Positions 46,816-56,359 of a stretch of 64,000 nt of DNA are shown here, in pieces; the first letter of the stretch is position 1, and each line of letters opens with the position of its first letter. The position numbers and the translations under genes were made by a program. Source of the stretch: a bacterium. GTDB lineage: Bacteria > BMS3Abin14. The stretch spans positions 899,109 to 963,108 of the forward strand of contig CP070719.1 of assembly GCA_020350725.1 (NCBI GenBank), read 5' to 3'. A model generated the notes under the pieces. That model was not told where the DNA came from and ran no database searches. It was given only the letters and a program-made list of their open reading frames with translations.

Positions 46816-47856
46816 TCAGCTCTCCTTTTTATCTGCCTCGGACAGCCTCTTTACGGCCCTCTCCAGTTCGGCGATCCTGGATCTCATGGATTCGAGGTTC
46901 CTCACGAGAACCGTCGACCGCCTCCACTGCCCGGCATCAACGGCCGGAATACCTCCAACCACAGCGCCCGCCGGGACGTCCTTAATGATGAGGGACTTCG
47001 CCAGGACCACGGATCCGTCCTCCAGATTTAGATGTCCTGCGATGCCCACCTGACCGGCCAAAGTCACCCTGTCGCCAAGGGTGGTGCTGCCTGAAATGCC
47101 CACCTGCGCCACAATGAGGGAGTTTTTCCCTATCTTTACGTTGTGGGCAACCATGATCAGGTTGTCCAGCTTGCAGCCGTCGCCGATGACCGTCTCACCC
47201 ATCACGGCTCTGTCCACAGTGCAGTTCGCCCCGATCTCGACGTCGTCACCGACCCGCACGGTGCCGGCGTGGATGATCTTCCGGTAGTTCTCATCCTCCC
47301 TGGCAAAACCGAATCCGTCACCGCCGATGACGCAGCCTGAATGAACGATGCAGCGGCGGCCGACGATGACCTCCCTCTCCAGGACGACGTGGGGATGGAG
47401 AACACTGTCGTCGCCCACCCGAGCGCCCGGCCCGAGATAAGTGCCGGCCATCAGGGTGACCCGGTCGCCGACAACAGCCCCCTTCTCGACAACGGCGAAG
47501 GGGTGGATCGAGGGGTCGGCTCCGATGGCCGCTCCGTCATGGACGTGGGCAAGGGGGCTGATGCCCGAGCCGGAATATTCCACCCCGTAGAAGACCTCCA
47601 TTGCCTTTGCGTAGGCGAGGTAGGGGTCATCGGCGATCAGGAGGTTCTTGCCCTCATCGGAACAGCCCTTTGAAACAATAACAGCTTCCGCCCTGGTGGT
47701 GGCAAGGAACTCTCCGTATCTGGGGTTTGCGATGAAGGTCAGATCCCCTGGTCCGGCTTCCCTAACGGGACGGACAGCCGAGACCTTCGCGGTTCCGTCA
47801 CCCACCAGCTCCGCTCCGATCAGTTTCGCCAGGTCCTTGAGGGCAAAGCCGGTCAA
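46816..47856 (-). CDS. lpxD: UDP-3-O-acylglucosamine N-acyltransferase
   Basis: 346 aa: N-terminal uridine-binding domain (about 1-95), hexapeptide beta-helix (about 100-295) with catalytic His in MVAHNVKIG, and a C-terminal helix. TTG start at 47856 overlapping the skp stop (TTGA), GAGG four bases upstream. Adds the amide-linked acyl chain at C2. Confidence 0.95.
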   Translation of the reverse strand: MTGFALKDLAKLIGAELVGDGTAKVSAVRPVREAGPGDLTFIANPRYGEFLATTRAEAVIVSKGCSDEGKNLLIADDPYLAYAKAMEVFYGVEYSGSGISPLAHVHDGAAIGADPSIHPFAVVEKGAVVGDRVTLMAGTYLGPGARVGDDSVLHPHVVLEREVIVGRRCIVHSGCVIGGDGFGFAREDENYRKIIHAGTVRVGDDVEIGANCTVDRAVMGETVIGDGCKLDNLIMVAHNVKIGKNSLIVAQVGISGSTTLGDRVTLAGQVGIAGHLNLEDGSVVLAKSLIIKDVPAGAVVGGIPAVDAGQWRRSTVLVRNLESMRSRIAELERAVKRLSEADKKES

Positions 47857-48395
47857 TTTCCCTCTCCCCCTTTGTTCTGCTCGTTGTATATCTTGACCAC
47901 ACTCTCGGTCAGATCAACCACGTCCTGGGCAAAGACCACACCGCTGCTGCTCCTCTCGAGGATGATGGTATATTCGTCCCGCTTGCCGATTTCACGGGCT
48001 ATGCCGACCAGACCATCCAGGATCCTGCCGGAAAGGGCCTGGTTCTCTTTCTCCTCTTCCTCCCTTGCCTTGGCAACGAATTCGAGGAGTTCGCCCTTCT
48101 TCCTGCGGAAACGCTGCTGCAGATCGGCCTGAGCGTCTTCGCTCAATACCGGGCTTTTGAGCTTCTCTTCCATGGATGCGAGCTCAGCCTGCATGGCGTC
48201 GATCTCATCCTGTTTCACCTGGTGCTTTCTCCTCAGCGTCTCCTTTGCCGCCTGCCCTTCCGAGGTGGCATTCAGCGCCTTCTGGAGATCTATGACACCG
48301 ATCTTGACCATGCTCGCCGACTCGGCATCTCCCGGGTGGAAGACGCTCGCGACAGCAAAAAGAACAGCCCCGAAGAGAATCAAACGTTTTATCAT
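47853..48395 (-). CDS. skp: OmpH/Skp family periplasmic chaperone
   Basis: 180 aa with a signal peptide (about 1-27). KIGVIDLQKALNATSEGQAAKETL opens the mature part; a long charged coiled coil (about 55-130) forms the tentacle arms. Holds unfolded outer-membrane proteins for BamA, the adjacent upstream gene. ATG 48395 has AGGAGG eight bases upstream. Confidence 0.92.
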   Translation of the reverse strand: MIKRLILFGAVLFAVASVFHPGDAESASMVKIGVIDLQKALNATSEGQAAKETLRRKHQVKQDEIDAMQAELASMEEKLKSPVLSEDAQADLQQRFRRKKGELLEFVAKAREEEEKENQALSGRILDGLVGIAREIGKRDEYTIILERSSSGVVFAQDVVDLTESVVKIYNEQNKGGEGN

Positions 48396-48415
48396 CCTGA
48401 TATCCTCCTGAAATA

Positions 48416-48450
48416 CAGTCCAGAGTCCAGAGGCCAGAGTCCAGGGCCCG
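48416..48450. repeat. heptamer repeat between bamA and skp
   Basis: Five units: CAGTCCA, GAGTCCA, GAGGCCA, GAGTCCA, GGGCCCG, about 20 bp upstream of skp. Confidence 0.8.
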
Positions 48451-48528
48451 AGGCAGGACTTCATTTCACACGGAATGGTTGACCCCGTTTCCCAGTAACC
48501 TCAGGGCGCGTATCCAGATCACCCATTT

Positions 48529-48612
48529 CTAATGTCCACTATCCGATCCCGAATGTCCGATCAATGGCGTCCCGTCTCCAAACTCAAGATCCTAATGTCC
48601 GATGTCCCTTGT
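48529..48612. repeat. loose heptamer repeat after bamA
   Basis: A degenerate run with 7-bp register such as TAATGTC, CACTATC, GAATGTC, CGATCAA, then TAATGTC, CGATGTC. Fills the rest of the 225-bp bamA-skp gap, ending eight bases from the bamA stop. Confidence 0.6.
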
Positions 48613-48620
48613 TCTCCTGC

Positions 48621-50885
48621 TCAGAAAAGCGATCCGATGGAGAACTCCCAACCGGGCTTCTCCTCGCCAGGTTCGGGATCCAGGTTAAAACCCCACTCCA
48701 GCCTCAACAGCCCCATGGGCGAATACCAGCGGAAACCGAAGCCGGCTCCGTAACGAAGGTCCCCGACATCGACTTCCTCCCCGTCGGCCCAGACATTGCC
48801 GGCGTCGAAAAACAAAACACCCCTGATGTTCGCGTCCTTGATGAGGGGATAAACGGACTCGAAATTCAGGAGGAATGACCTGTTTCCGCCCACTGCCTCC
48901 CCATCCTCGTCGAGAGGACCGACCTTCCTGTATTCGAATCCCCTCAGCGAGTACAGCCCTCCCATGAAGAACCGCTCGGAAACGGGGAGGCTGTCGCCGT
49001 CGTAAGCGTTCACCGCACCCATTTCGAGGTGGGCCGAGCCGATCAGATCCCCGAAAAGCGGCCGAAAATAGCTCGCCTCGATGATGTTCCTGATAAAGTC
49101 GTTGGTGCCACCGAGTATGCCTCCCGCCACCTCCGCAGAAAGATTGAGTACCCACCCCATACGCGGGTCCAGGGGAAAATCCCTTGTATCATATCTGTAG
49201 GCAAAGGTCAGGGAGGAGGTAGCGCTCCTGCCCTCCTGCTCCTTGATCAGATTCGACGCGTCGATGTCCACATCGAAGATATTGAAATCGGTGTACCGGT
49301 AGCTGAGGGAAATGCTGGAAAAGTCGGAATAGCGGTAGCCGACCCTGAGGCCGCCCCCTTGACTGTCCTCGTCGTAAGTGGAATATTCCCTGCGCCTGTC
49401 GAAGGCATCCACTGTGAGGGAAAAATTGCCGGAAAACACCCTGGGCTCGGTAAAACTCACACTGTACGATGACTTTTCCCCGCCGAACTCCGTGTCGAGT
49501 TTCAGCCTGTGACCCCTGCCGAGGAGGTTGCTCTGGGCAAGCTGCAGGGTTCCCACCAGCCCGTCGATGGAGGAATAGGCCAATCCGGCGGTAAGGGTCC
49601 CGCTGCTGCCCTCCTCGACCACGACCTTGATATCCGCCAGCCCCTCCTCCGTCTTCTGGACATCGATAGTGACCTTGTCGAAGAAACCGAGGGCCCTTAC
49701 GAAGCGCCTTGAATCGTCCAGTTTTTTCTGGCTGAACAGATCGCCTTCAAGGAGGCGAACCTCCCTCCGGATGACATAATCCCTGGTTTTGGCGTTCCCG
49801 GAGATCTGCACCCGGCGGATCCGGACCAGCGGGCCCCTTGTCAGCCTGAGGTCGAGGTTCATGACGGCCCTCTCCGGATCCCTCAGCGTCCCGGGATCGA
49901 TCCTGGCCCAGGCGAAACCCTGATCACGGTAGGAGTTCTCCAGCATCCGGATATCTCCCATGAGCACACCGCGTTTGAACACGTCTCCCGTGCCCGCTTT
50001 CATCTCATCCCTGCGAAACTCGGGAATCCCGTCCCAATCACCGCTGAAGCGGACATCTCCTATCCTGTACTGCGTTCCCTCCTGGACTCTGATGGCCACG
50101 TAAAGCCCCTTGCCTTCGGGATGCGGTGTGACCACCGGCTGGTCCACGGTCACATCCAGGTAACCGTGTTCCATGTACAGAAGCTTAATCCTCATAAGGT
50201 CATCGTCTATGAGATCCTGGTTGAAGACGCCTGAACTGGATATCCACGAGAGGGGCCCGACTTCGCTTACCTCCATGGCCTTTTTGACGTCACGATCATC
50301 CAGGGAACGATTGCCCAGAATATCCACTTCTGAGATGAACTTCTTGTCGGCCTCCTTGACGGTAAAGGAGATCCGGACCCCCCGTTTCTCCTCCGCTATC
50401 TCGGCTGTCACCGTTGCGTCATAGTACCCTTCGGCCCGATAGGCCCGGACCACAGCATCGATCTCCTTTCGCAGGTCGACGGGATCGAAGAAACCGAAGG
50501 TCTTGAAGGCCAAAACCCTCTTGAGGGCCGCCTGATCGAGGGCCTTATTCCCGGCAAAGGAGATTCCGAGGATCATGGGAAGTTCCTTGACGAGGACCCT
50601 GACCACGACACCGGCGTCCGTCATTTCCTCTTCTATGCCGACCCGACTGAATGTCTTCAGGGCATAGACAGCCTTGACGCTCTCGGTGACGAGATTCGGT
50701 TCCCATGGATCGCCGACCCGCCAGGCGAGGGCATTGACAATGCTCGCCCGGTCCACTCTCACGTTTCCCTCTACCTCGACCGCTATCACAGGCGGAGGAG
50801 CGGACCATCCGGTCCCCGGGGACCCAGCGAGAACGAGGATAACGGCAAAGATCGATAGCGGACCTGCGGACCCGATGACGCGCAC
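48621..50885 (-). CDS. bamA: outer membrane protein assembly factor BamA
   Basis: 754 aa. Signal peptide (about 1-28), five POTRA domains (about 30-395) and a 16-strand C-terminal barrel with the LRGFEYR form of the VRGF/Y loop and a terminal Phe (FSIGSLF), the beta-signal. Folds outer-membrane proteins; skp follows. GTG start at 50885, six bases after lolD, GGAGG 11 bases upstream. Confidence 0.96.
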   Translation of the reverse strand: MRVIGSAGPLSIFAVILVLAGSPGTGWSAPPPVIAVEVEGNVRVDRASIVNALAWRVGDPWEPNLVTESVKAVYALKTFSRVGIEEEMTDAGVVVRVLVKELPMILGISFAGNKALDQAALKRVLAFKTFGFFDPVDLRKEIDAVVRAYRAEGYYDATVTAEIAEEKRGVRISFTVKEADKKFISEVDILGNRSLDDRDVKKAMEVSEVGPLSWISSSGVFNQDLIDDDLMRIKLLYMEHGYLDVTVDQPVVTPHPEGKGLYVAIRVQEGTQYRIGDVRFSGDWDGIPEFRRDEMKAGTGDVFKRGVLMGDIRMLENSYRDQGFAWARIDPGTLRDPERAVMNLDLRLTRGPLVRIRRVQISGNAKTRDYVIRREVRLLEGDLFSQKKLDDSRRFVRALGFFDKVTIDVQKTEEGLADIKVVVEEGSSGTLTAGLAYSSIDGLVGTLQLAQSNLLGRGHRLKLDTEFGGEKSSYSVSFTEPRVFSGNFSLTVDAFDRRREYSTYDEDSQGGGLRVGYRYSDFSSISLSYRYTDFNIFDVDIDASNLIKEQEGRSATSSLTFAYRYDTRDFPLDPRMGWVLNLSAEVAGGILGGTNDFIRNIIEASYFRPLFGDLIGSAHLEMGAVNAYDGDSLPVSERFFMGGLYSLRGFEYRKVGPLDEDGEAVGGNRSFLLNFESVYPLIKDANIRGVLFFDAGNVWADGEEVDVGDLRYGAGFGFRWYSPMGLLRLEWGFNLDPEPGEEKPGWEFSIGSLF

Positions 50886-50891
50886 TTCTTC

Positions 50892-51587
50892 TCAGACCTC
50901 CGCGTGAAGGGCGCCGTTCTTCAGCTCGAAGCGTCGATGGAATTTGGCGGCCATGTCCCTGTTATGTGTCACCACGAGGAAGGTGGTGCCCAGATCCCTG
51001 TTGAGTTCCAGGAAGAGATCCCGAACGGATCCGGCAGTTAACGCGTCCAGATTACCCGTGGGTTCATCGGCGAGAACGAGCGAGGGATTGTTCACCAGGG
51101 CCCTGGCCACCGCCGCCCGCTGCTGTTCTCCGCCGGAGAGTTCCCCCGGTCGGTGGTCCATTCGCTCGCCCAGCCCAACCCTCACCAGCAGCTCCTTCGA
51201 TTTTCCCAACAGGTCATTGCGATCATGGCCGGCGATGATACCCGGCATCATGACATTCTCCAGACAGGTGAACTCGGCCAGGAGATAGTGCATCTGGAAG
51301 ACGAAGCCGATCCTCCTGTTCCGGAATGAGGCAAGCTCATACTCCGACAGGCCGAATATGTCCCTCCCCTCATGCAAAACCCTCCCCGACGTCGGCTCGT
51401 CAAGACCCCCGACAATGTGCAGGAGGGTGCTCTTGCCTGCGCCCGATGCACCGAGGATACCGACGATCTCACCTCGAGGGAGGCTTATCTCCAGGTCGCG
51501 GAGCACTTCGATGGTTCGACCGCCTTTGGAGAATCTCTTGTGGAGTCTCTCGGTGGCGAGAACAGGCTGATTCTCACCGTTACTCAT
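50892..51587 (-). CDS. lolD: lipoprotein-releasing system ATP-binding protein LolD
   Basis: 231 aa ABC ATPase that drives release of lipoproteins to LolA. Walker A GASGAGKST, MHYLLAEFTCLENVMMP (the LolD/MacB-type Q-loop region), signature ELSGGEQQRAAVARAL and LADEPTGNLD. ATG 51587 overlaps the permease stop; GGAG is ten bases upstream. The frame is open far upstream but there it is antisense-like and shadows the permease gene. Confidence 0.95.
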   Translation of the reverse strand: MSNGENQPVLATERLHKRFSKGGRTIEVLRDLEISLPRGEIVGILGASGAGKSTLLHIVGGLDEPTSGRVLHEGRDIFGLSEYELASFRNRRIGFVFQMHYLLAEFTCLENVMMPGIIAGHDRNDLLGKSKELLVRVGLGERMDHRPGELSGGEQQRAAVARALVNNPSLVLADEPTGNLDALTAGSVRDLFLELNRDLGTTFLVVTHNRDMAAKFHRRFELKNGALHAEV

Positions 51588-52794
51588 ATCTGAGGATCTC
51601 CACCGGGTTGAGGGACGATGCCCTTCTCGACGGGTAGATAGTGGCGGCGAAACTGACTCCCACTGCCGCAAGGCAGATCGCGGTGATGTCCAGGAGCTTG
51701 ATTTTGACCGGAATGGTTGTAACATAGTAGACGCTGCTGGGCAGCTCAATAAAATTATACCTTGCCAGCGCCCAGGAAAGGGTAAGGCCCAGGACCAAAC
51801 CGAGAAGGGTGCCACCGATCCCGATGATGAGGCCCTCCAGCATGAATATCCGCCCGATGGCGTCGCGGGTGGCACCCATTGCCTTCAGAATGGCGATCTC
51901 CCGCCCTTTTTCCATGACGACGAGGATAAGAGTGCCGATAATATTGAAAGCTGCCACCACAATGATGAGAATGAGGATGACGAACATGGTTATCTTCTCC
52001 AGCTTCAGGGCGGAAAAGAGATTCTTGTTCATGTCCTTCCAGTCCCTCACCCAGAAGGAGAAGCCCAGGGCCTCCTGAAGGGAATCCGCAATCTGGTCGG
52101 TCCTGTAGATGTCATCCACTCGAACGGCGATCCCTGTCACCTTGTCTCCCAGGTCGAAGAAGGCACGCCCGGCTTCCATGGTGACAAGGATCAGGCCCGT
52201 ATCGTATTCGTACATCCCCGTGTCGAAGATCCCCCTGACGGTGAACCTCTCCATCAAGGGGACCATTCCGAAGGGAGAGGATATCTCCGACGGCGAGACC
52301 AGGGTCACGGTGTCCCCGGGCCGCACTCCGTGCGTCCTCATCATCTCTATGCCGACGATGACGCCGTCCCTGTCCAGATCCGCGAGGGAGCCCTCAACCA
52401 TGTTGGCGGCCAGATCGTTGACCTCTCCCTCCCTGGCCGGATCGATCCCCCGGACAACCACTCCGGTGACATTCCCGTCGAGCTTGAGAAGGGACTGGCC
52501 CATCACGTAGGGAGATGCGGCCACGACTCCGTCGTGTTCCAGCACCCTGGTGAGAACCTCCGGGACATCCTCGACACCGTTCGTCCCCTGGACGACGATA
52601 TGGGAGGTGGTACCCAGTATGCGATCCTGCATGTAACTCGAGAATCCGGTCATCACCGAGATGACCGTGATCAGGGCTGCCACACCGAGCGCGACGCCGA
52701 GTATGGAGATGACCGTGATCAGGGAGACGAAGGCGTGCCGCCTGCGTGAACGCAGGTGACGGAGGGCCACCATCCATTCGAATGAGAGTCTCAA
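51580..52794 (-). CDS. lolC: lipoprotein-releasing system permease (LolC/LolE family)
   Basis: 404 aa: N-terminal helix (about 22-50), a large periplasmic MacB-like domain and three C-terminal helices (about 270-395). FEWMVALRHLRSRRRHAFVSLITVISILGVALGV is the usual opening. Only one LolC/E-type gene is in the cluster, so the transporter may use a homodimer. TTG start at 52794 with a GGGG-type ribosome site. Confidence 0.92.
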   Translation of the reverse strand: MRLSFEWMVALRHLRSRRRHAFVSLITVISILGVALGVAALITVISVMTGFSSYMQDRILGTTSHIVVQGTNGVEDVPEVLTRVLEHDGVVAASPYVMGQSLLKLDGNVTGVVVRGIDPAREGEVNDLAANMVEGSLADLDRDGVIVGIEMMRTHGVRPGDTVTLVSPSEISSPFGMVPLMERFTVRGIFDTGMYEYDTGLILVTMEAGRAFFDLGDKVTGIAVRVDDIYRTDQIADSLQEALGFSFWVRDWKDMNKNLFSALKLEKITMFVILILIIVVAAFNIIGTLILVVMEKGREIAILKAMGATRDAIGRIFMLEGLIIGIGGTLLGLVLGLTLSWALARYNFIELPSSVYYVTTIPVKIKLLDITAICLAAVGVSFAATIYPSRRASSLNPVEILRYE

Positions 52795-52803
52795 TGGACA
52801 CCC

Positions 52804-54294
52804 CTAGGACTGGACGCTGCGCTGATGGGGAAAGAGAATAACATCCCTGATCGATGCCGAATCCGTGACCAGCATGGCGAGGCGGTCGATGCCGATACCC
52901 TCTCCCGCTGTGGGAGGAAGCCCGTAATCAAGGGCGGTGATATAGTCCCGATCCATCATGTGGGCCTCCTCATCCCCGGACTCCCTCTCGGCGACCTGTT
53001 CCCGGAACCGTTCCTCCTGATCCCGGGGATCGTTGAGTTCGGAAAAACCGTTGGCGATCTCCATACCGGCTATGAAGAGTTCGAATCTCTCGGCCGTTTC
53101 CGGTTCATCATCGCTGCGGCGGGAAAGCGGAGAGACCTCCACCGGGTAGTCGTAGACGAAGGTCGGATCCGTCAGGTCCGGCTCGAGGAGGTGCTCGAAG
53201 ATCTTCAGATGGATTTTGCCCAGCGGATCCCTGTCCGAAACCTGGATATCGCGCCCCCGGGCATAATCGAGGGCGTCCTCGGGGTTTTTCAGGTGTCGGT
53301 CCTCGAAACGGTCAAGCCCTCTCAGGGACTCGGCGAAGGAGATGCGGTCGAAGGGTCTGGAGAAATCGACGGCTTTGCCCTGATAGACCAGTTGCTCGGC
53401 CCCCGTCGTCCTCCTGACGACCTCCCGGAGCAGCTCCTCGGTGAAGTCCATCAGACCGTTGTATTCCGTGTAGGCCATATAGAATTCGAGCATGGTGAAC
53501 TCGGGGTTGTGCATGGTCGAGATGCCCTCATTCCGGAAATTCCGGTTGATCTCGTAGACTCTCTCGAAACCTCCCACCACCAGCCTCTTCAGATAGAGCT
53601 CCGGGGCTACCCTAAGATAGAGATCCATTTCAAGGGTGTTGTGGTGCGTGACGAAAGGCCTGGCGGTGGCACCACCCGGAATGGGCTGCATCATGGGCGT
53701 CTCCACCTCCAGGAATCCATGACCGTCGAGATATTCCCTGATGTTCGTTATGAGCCTGGACCGGGTCCGGAAGGTCTCTCTCACCTCCTCGTTGGCAATG
53801 AGATCGACGTATCTCTGGCGGTACCGGATCTCGATATCCTTCAATCCATGCCACTTCTCCGGGAGGGGACGAACCGATTTGGTCAGGAGGACGGCATCGC
53901 TGGCCTGGATCGTCAACTCACCGGTCCGTGTCACGAAGGGTGTGCCGGCGATGCCGACAATATCGCCGACGTCCCAGAGTTTGAAATGCCTGTAACCCTC
54001 CTCGCCCAGCACATCCTTTTTCATGAAGACCTGGATCCTGCCGGACCCATCCTCGATGTGAATGAAGGATGCCTTGCCGAAGTCCCGTACCGCCATCAGG
54101 CGGCCGGCGAGGACGTATTCGGCCCCCGATGCCTCGATCTCCTCATGGGTCCGGTCCTCCATATCACGGTGCACATCCTGCGCCACATGCCTGCGCCTGA
54201 ATCGATTGGGGTAGGGGTTGATCCCCTGGTCACGGATCTGTTCGACCTTCTCCCTGCGGAGTCGATGGAGCCGGCCCTCGCTCTCTTGGCTCAT
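52804..54294 (-). CDS. lysS: lysyl-tRNA synthetase (class II)
   Basis: 496 aa. N-terminal OB-fold anticodon domain (about 60-150; [23 protein letters not shown]), then the class II core: motif 1 around [23 protein letters not shown], motif 2 [15 protein letters not shown] and motif 3 [10 protein letters not shown] near the C-terminus. The gene precedes lolC-lolD as in many deltaproteobacteria. Confidence 0.97.
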   Translation of the reverse strand: MSQESEGRLHRLRREKVEQIRDQGINPYPNRFRRRHVAQDVHRDMEDRTHEEIEASGAEYVLAGRLMAVRDFGKASFIHIEDGSGRIQVFMKKDVLGEEGYRHFKLWDVGDIVGIAGTPFVTRTGELTIQASDAVLLTKSVRPLPEKWHGLKDIEIRYRQRYVDLIANEEVRETFRTRSRLITNIREYLDGHGFLEVETPMMQPIPGGATARPFVTHHNTLEMDLYLRVAPELYLKRLVVGGFERVYEINRNFRNEGISTMHNPEFTMLEFYMAYTEYNGLMDFTEELLREVVRRTTGAEQLVYQGKAVDFSRPFDRISFAESLRGLDRFEDRHLKNPEDALDYARGRDIQVSDRDPLGKIHLKIFEHLLEPDLTDPTFVYDYPVEVSPLSRRSDDEPETAERFELFIAGMEIANGFSELNDPRDQEERFREQVAERESGDEEAHMMDRDYITALDYGLPPTAGEGIGIDRLAMLVTDSASIRDVILFPHQRSVQS

Positions 54295-54491
54295 GGTTAT
54301 CAGTTCATCCTTCCTTTAAACACGGGGGGATCCACCCTAAAAACCAAGTCCATCACCGTAATAGACCACCACGGATTCGTCAAGGTATTATGAGGACAAA
54401 AGGGGATCCTGGATTCAGAGGGGCCGGAACTCTCCCATCGAACGTCCCCGCTTCTCACCCGCCGGAAACCGGCTGCTGTCCGGGTCCAGGA

Positions 54492-54704
54492 TCATTTTCT
54501 GAAAAGGTTGAAAAGGACCGTGAGGATGATGCTGATAAGGATAGAGGTGGTGATGGGAAAGTAGAAGACCGCGTTTCGTCTCCTGATAACGATGTCCCCG
54601 GGGAGCTTTCCCAGCCATGGAAGCCGCGGTGCCATGAGCAGCACGACGCCCACCGCAGCCAGGCAGATACCGGCGATGAGGAGAAACTTTCCGAGATTGT
54701 TCAT
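54492..54704 (-). CDS. DUF2905 family small membrane protein
   Basis: 70 aa with two hydrophobic helices (about 5-24 and 50-67) and the signature LPWLGKLPGDIVIRR between them. Function unknown. ATG 54704 overlaps the stop of the Mut7-C gene (ATGA). Confidence 0.9.
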   Translation of the reverse strand: MNNLGKFLLIAGICLAAVGVVLLMAPRLPWLGKLPGDIVIRRRNAVFYFPITTSILISIILTVLFNLFRK

Positions 54705-55195
54705 GGACCCCTGGCCTCTTCGAGCATGAGTTCGATCCCTTTCCGCATGCTGCCGGAGTGGGTCCCCTCCCAATAGATCTTGCCACACTTCGGGCAGCGC
54801 ATAAAATCCCTGCAGGAGGCGAAAACGTATCGCGGCACGTTACCCTCGGCCTCGGCATGCTTCATAGACGTCAGTTTCTCATTGCAATCCATGCACCGGC
54901 TCAGGGGATCGAACCGGCAGGCCAGATGCCTGAGAAGAGGGACCAGCGAGGTGAACTCCTCCGCCACCTTGCTTCCGTATACGAGGTATGCATCCGAACC
55001 GAGAATTGCCGCCAACCGTCTGTCCTTCGTCAATACAAGCCTTGATTCCCGTCTCGAGGTGTACCGGATCAGATGATCATCGGCGTCCGGATCGTACAGA
55101 ACGTCCAGACCGAGCATGCGGAGCCTCCTGGCCAGGCGTCCGAGCATGGCGTCGGCCAGAAACCGCGGCTGTTGTATCCTTTCCTGCACCGGCAT
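54701..55195 (-). CDS. Mut7-C RNase domain protein
   Basis: 164 aa. FLADAMLGRLARRLRMLGLDVLYD is the typical opening of the Mut7-C (DUF82) PIN-like fold, followed by VLTKDRRLA; the C-terminal zinc ribbon has C-x2-C pairs (RCMDCNEKL and RCPKCGKIYWEGTH). A nuclease role is inferred from the family; targets unknown. Confidence 0.9.
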   Translation of the reverse strand: MPVQERIQQPRFLADAMLGRLARRLRMLGLDVLYDPDADDHLIRYTSRRESRLVLTKDRRLAAILGSDAYLVYGSKVAEEFTSLVPLLRHLACRFDPLSRCMDCNEKLTSMKHAEAEGNVPRYVFASCRDFMRCPKCGKIYWEGTHSGSMRKGIELMLEEARGP

Positions 55196-55292
55196 CGGGA
55201 TGGGCCACTGAGGTCACAGATTCCAAATCCAGGATCATGAGGACGGATTGCCCCTCTGTATCCTCTGTGATCTCCGTGATCGGATGACTGCC

Positions 55293-55949
55293 CTACGGTA
55301 GTGCGGCGGGATCGAGGACCAGTGTCCCGGCGGGAAGATCCTCCGCCAAAAGGATCACCTCGGGGCCGCCCACCCTGGTCACACCCTTGCGATCGGCCAG
55401 GAAGTTGTCGACCGGTGCGATGGGGAAATCCACACCATCCGTTTTAAAATGCATCGGGATCACGAGACGGGGCGACAGGGCGCCGATAATGTCGTCGGAT
55501 TCCTCGGCTCCGATGGCGAAGAAGCCTCCCACTGGCAGGAGGAGGATATCAACGGGTTTGAGTCGAGAGGCCTCATTTTCGTCCAGGGTATGTCCCAGAT
55601 CCCCCAGATGACAGATCGCCAGTTTATCCACCACCAGCCTGAAGATGACGTTGCCGCCTCGCTCGGAACCCTGCGATGTGTCATGGAAAGTGGCAACACC
55701 GATGATCTCTATTCCCTTCACGGTCCGGGGGCTTCCGTCGCTGATTATCACCGGGTCTCCCCCCACCCCGGAAGACCAGTTGTGATCCGCGTGGTCGTGT
55801 GAGATCAGGACGATATCGGCCTCCTCCGACACCGGCCGGTATTTCATGGCCCCGTCGTAGCAGCCCGGCTCATAGGGATCCGTGATAACCCTTGTCCCGT
55901 CGGCCGCCTCGATGAGAAAGCATGAGTGTCCGATGTATTTTACCCTCAT
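55293..55949 (-). CDS. MBL-fold metallo-hydrolase (UlaG-like)
   Basis: 218 aa. VKYIGHSCFLIEAADGTRVITDPY and the metal motif SHDHADHN are those of the small UlaG/YtkP-like branch. Substrate unknown. GGGAGG lies five bases before the ATG. Confidence 0.88.
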   Translation of the reverse strand: MRVKYIGHSCFLIEAADGTRVITDPYEPGCYDGAMKYRPVSEEADIVLISHDHADHNWSSGVGGDPVIISDGSPRTVKGIEIIGVATFHDTSQGSERGGNVIFRLVVDKLAICHLGDLGHTLDENEASRLKPVDILLLPVGGFFAIGAEESDDIIGALSPRLVIPMHFKTDGVDFPIAPVDNFLADRKGVTRVGGPEVILLAEDLPAGTLVLDPAALP

Positions 55950-55999
55950 CTTGTCCTCCCCGGGGAAACCACCCCCACACCGAATGTACCACCCTGTCC

Positions 56000-56176
56000 C
56001 TATTCGGAGGATTCCTCGCCGGTCCCCTCCTCCGCAGGAGCCTCGGGCGAACCGACCTCCTCCTTGTTCACGAGGAGGATACTCCTCACCTCGATACCGG
56101 CCCCCTGAAGGGCTTTCCTGACGTCCGGCAGGGACGCATCCTTGACTTTAACCATATAGTTACTGTGTACGGCCAA
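56000..56176 (-). CDS. small hypothetical protein, 58 aa
   Basis: TTG start with a full GGAGG six bases upstream and a clean 58-codon frame. Residues 8-37 look like one folded unit (YMVKVKDASLPDVRKAL, then GIEVRSILLVNKEE); the last 18 residues are Glu-rich (PEAPAEEGTGEESSE). I do not recognise a family. No other gene fits this gap between the MBL and OmpA-like genes. Confidence 0.6.
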   Translation of the reverse strand: MAVHSNYMVKVKDASLPDVRKALQGAGIEVRSILLVNKEEVGSPEAPAEEGTGEESSE

Positions 56177-56222
56177 TGGTCACCTCCTGGTGTGGTGTTC
56201 CAGAATGATGCTTGAAGGTTCG

Positions 56223-56334
56223 AGTTTCCAGTTTGATCCCACCTGCCTCTCCACCTCGGGCGGACTTGAGCCTCTTCGGACCACCGGCAACCTCAAAGCG
56301 TAAACCGTGATCGGTGACAATCAAACTGGAAACT
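56223..56334. repeat. inverted repeat of heptamer type
   Basis: A perfect 15-bp inverted repeat, AGTTTCCAGTTTGAT at 56223-56237 and its complement at 56320-56334, with 82 bp between. Each arm is two related heptamers (AGTTTCC, AGTTTGA). It lies between the OmpA-like gene and the 58-aa ORF. Confidence 0.8.
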
Positions 56335-56359
56335 GTGCGCTTTTACCCTATCGCGCTTC

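Noticed and set aside
52825-54393. 522-codon frame on + over lysS
   Set aside because: Antisense to lysS; composition typical of a shadow frame.
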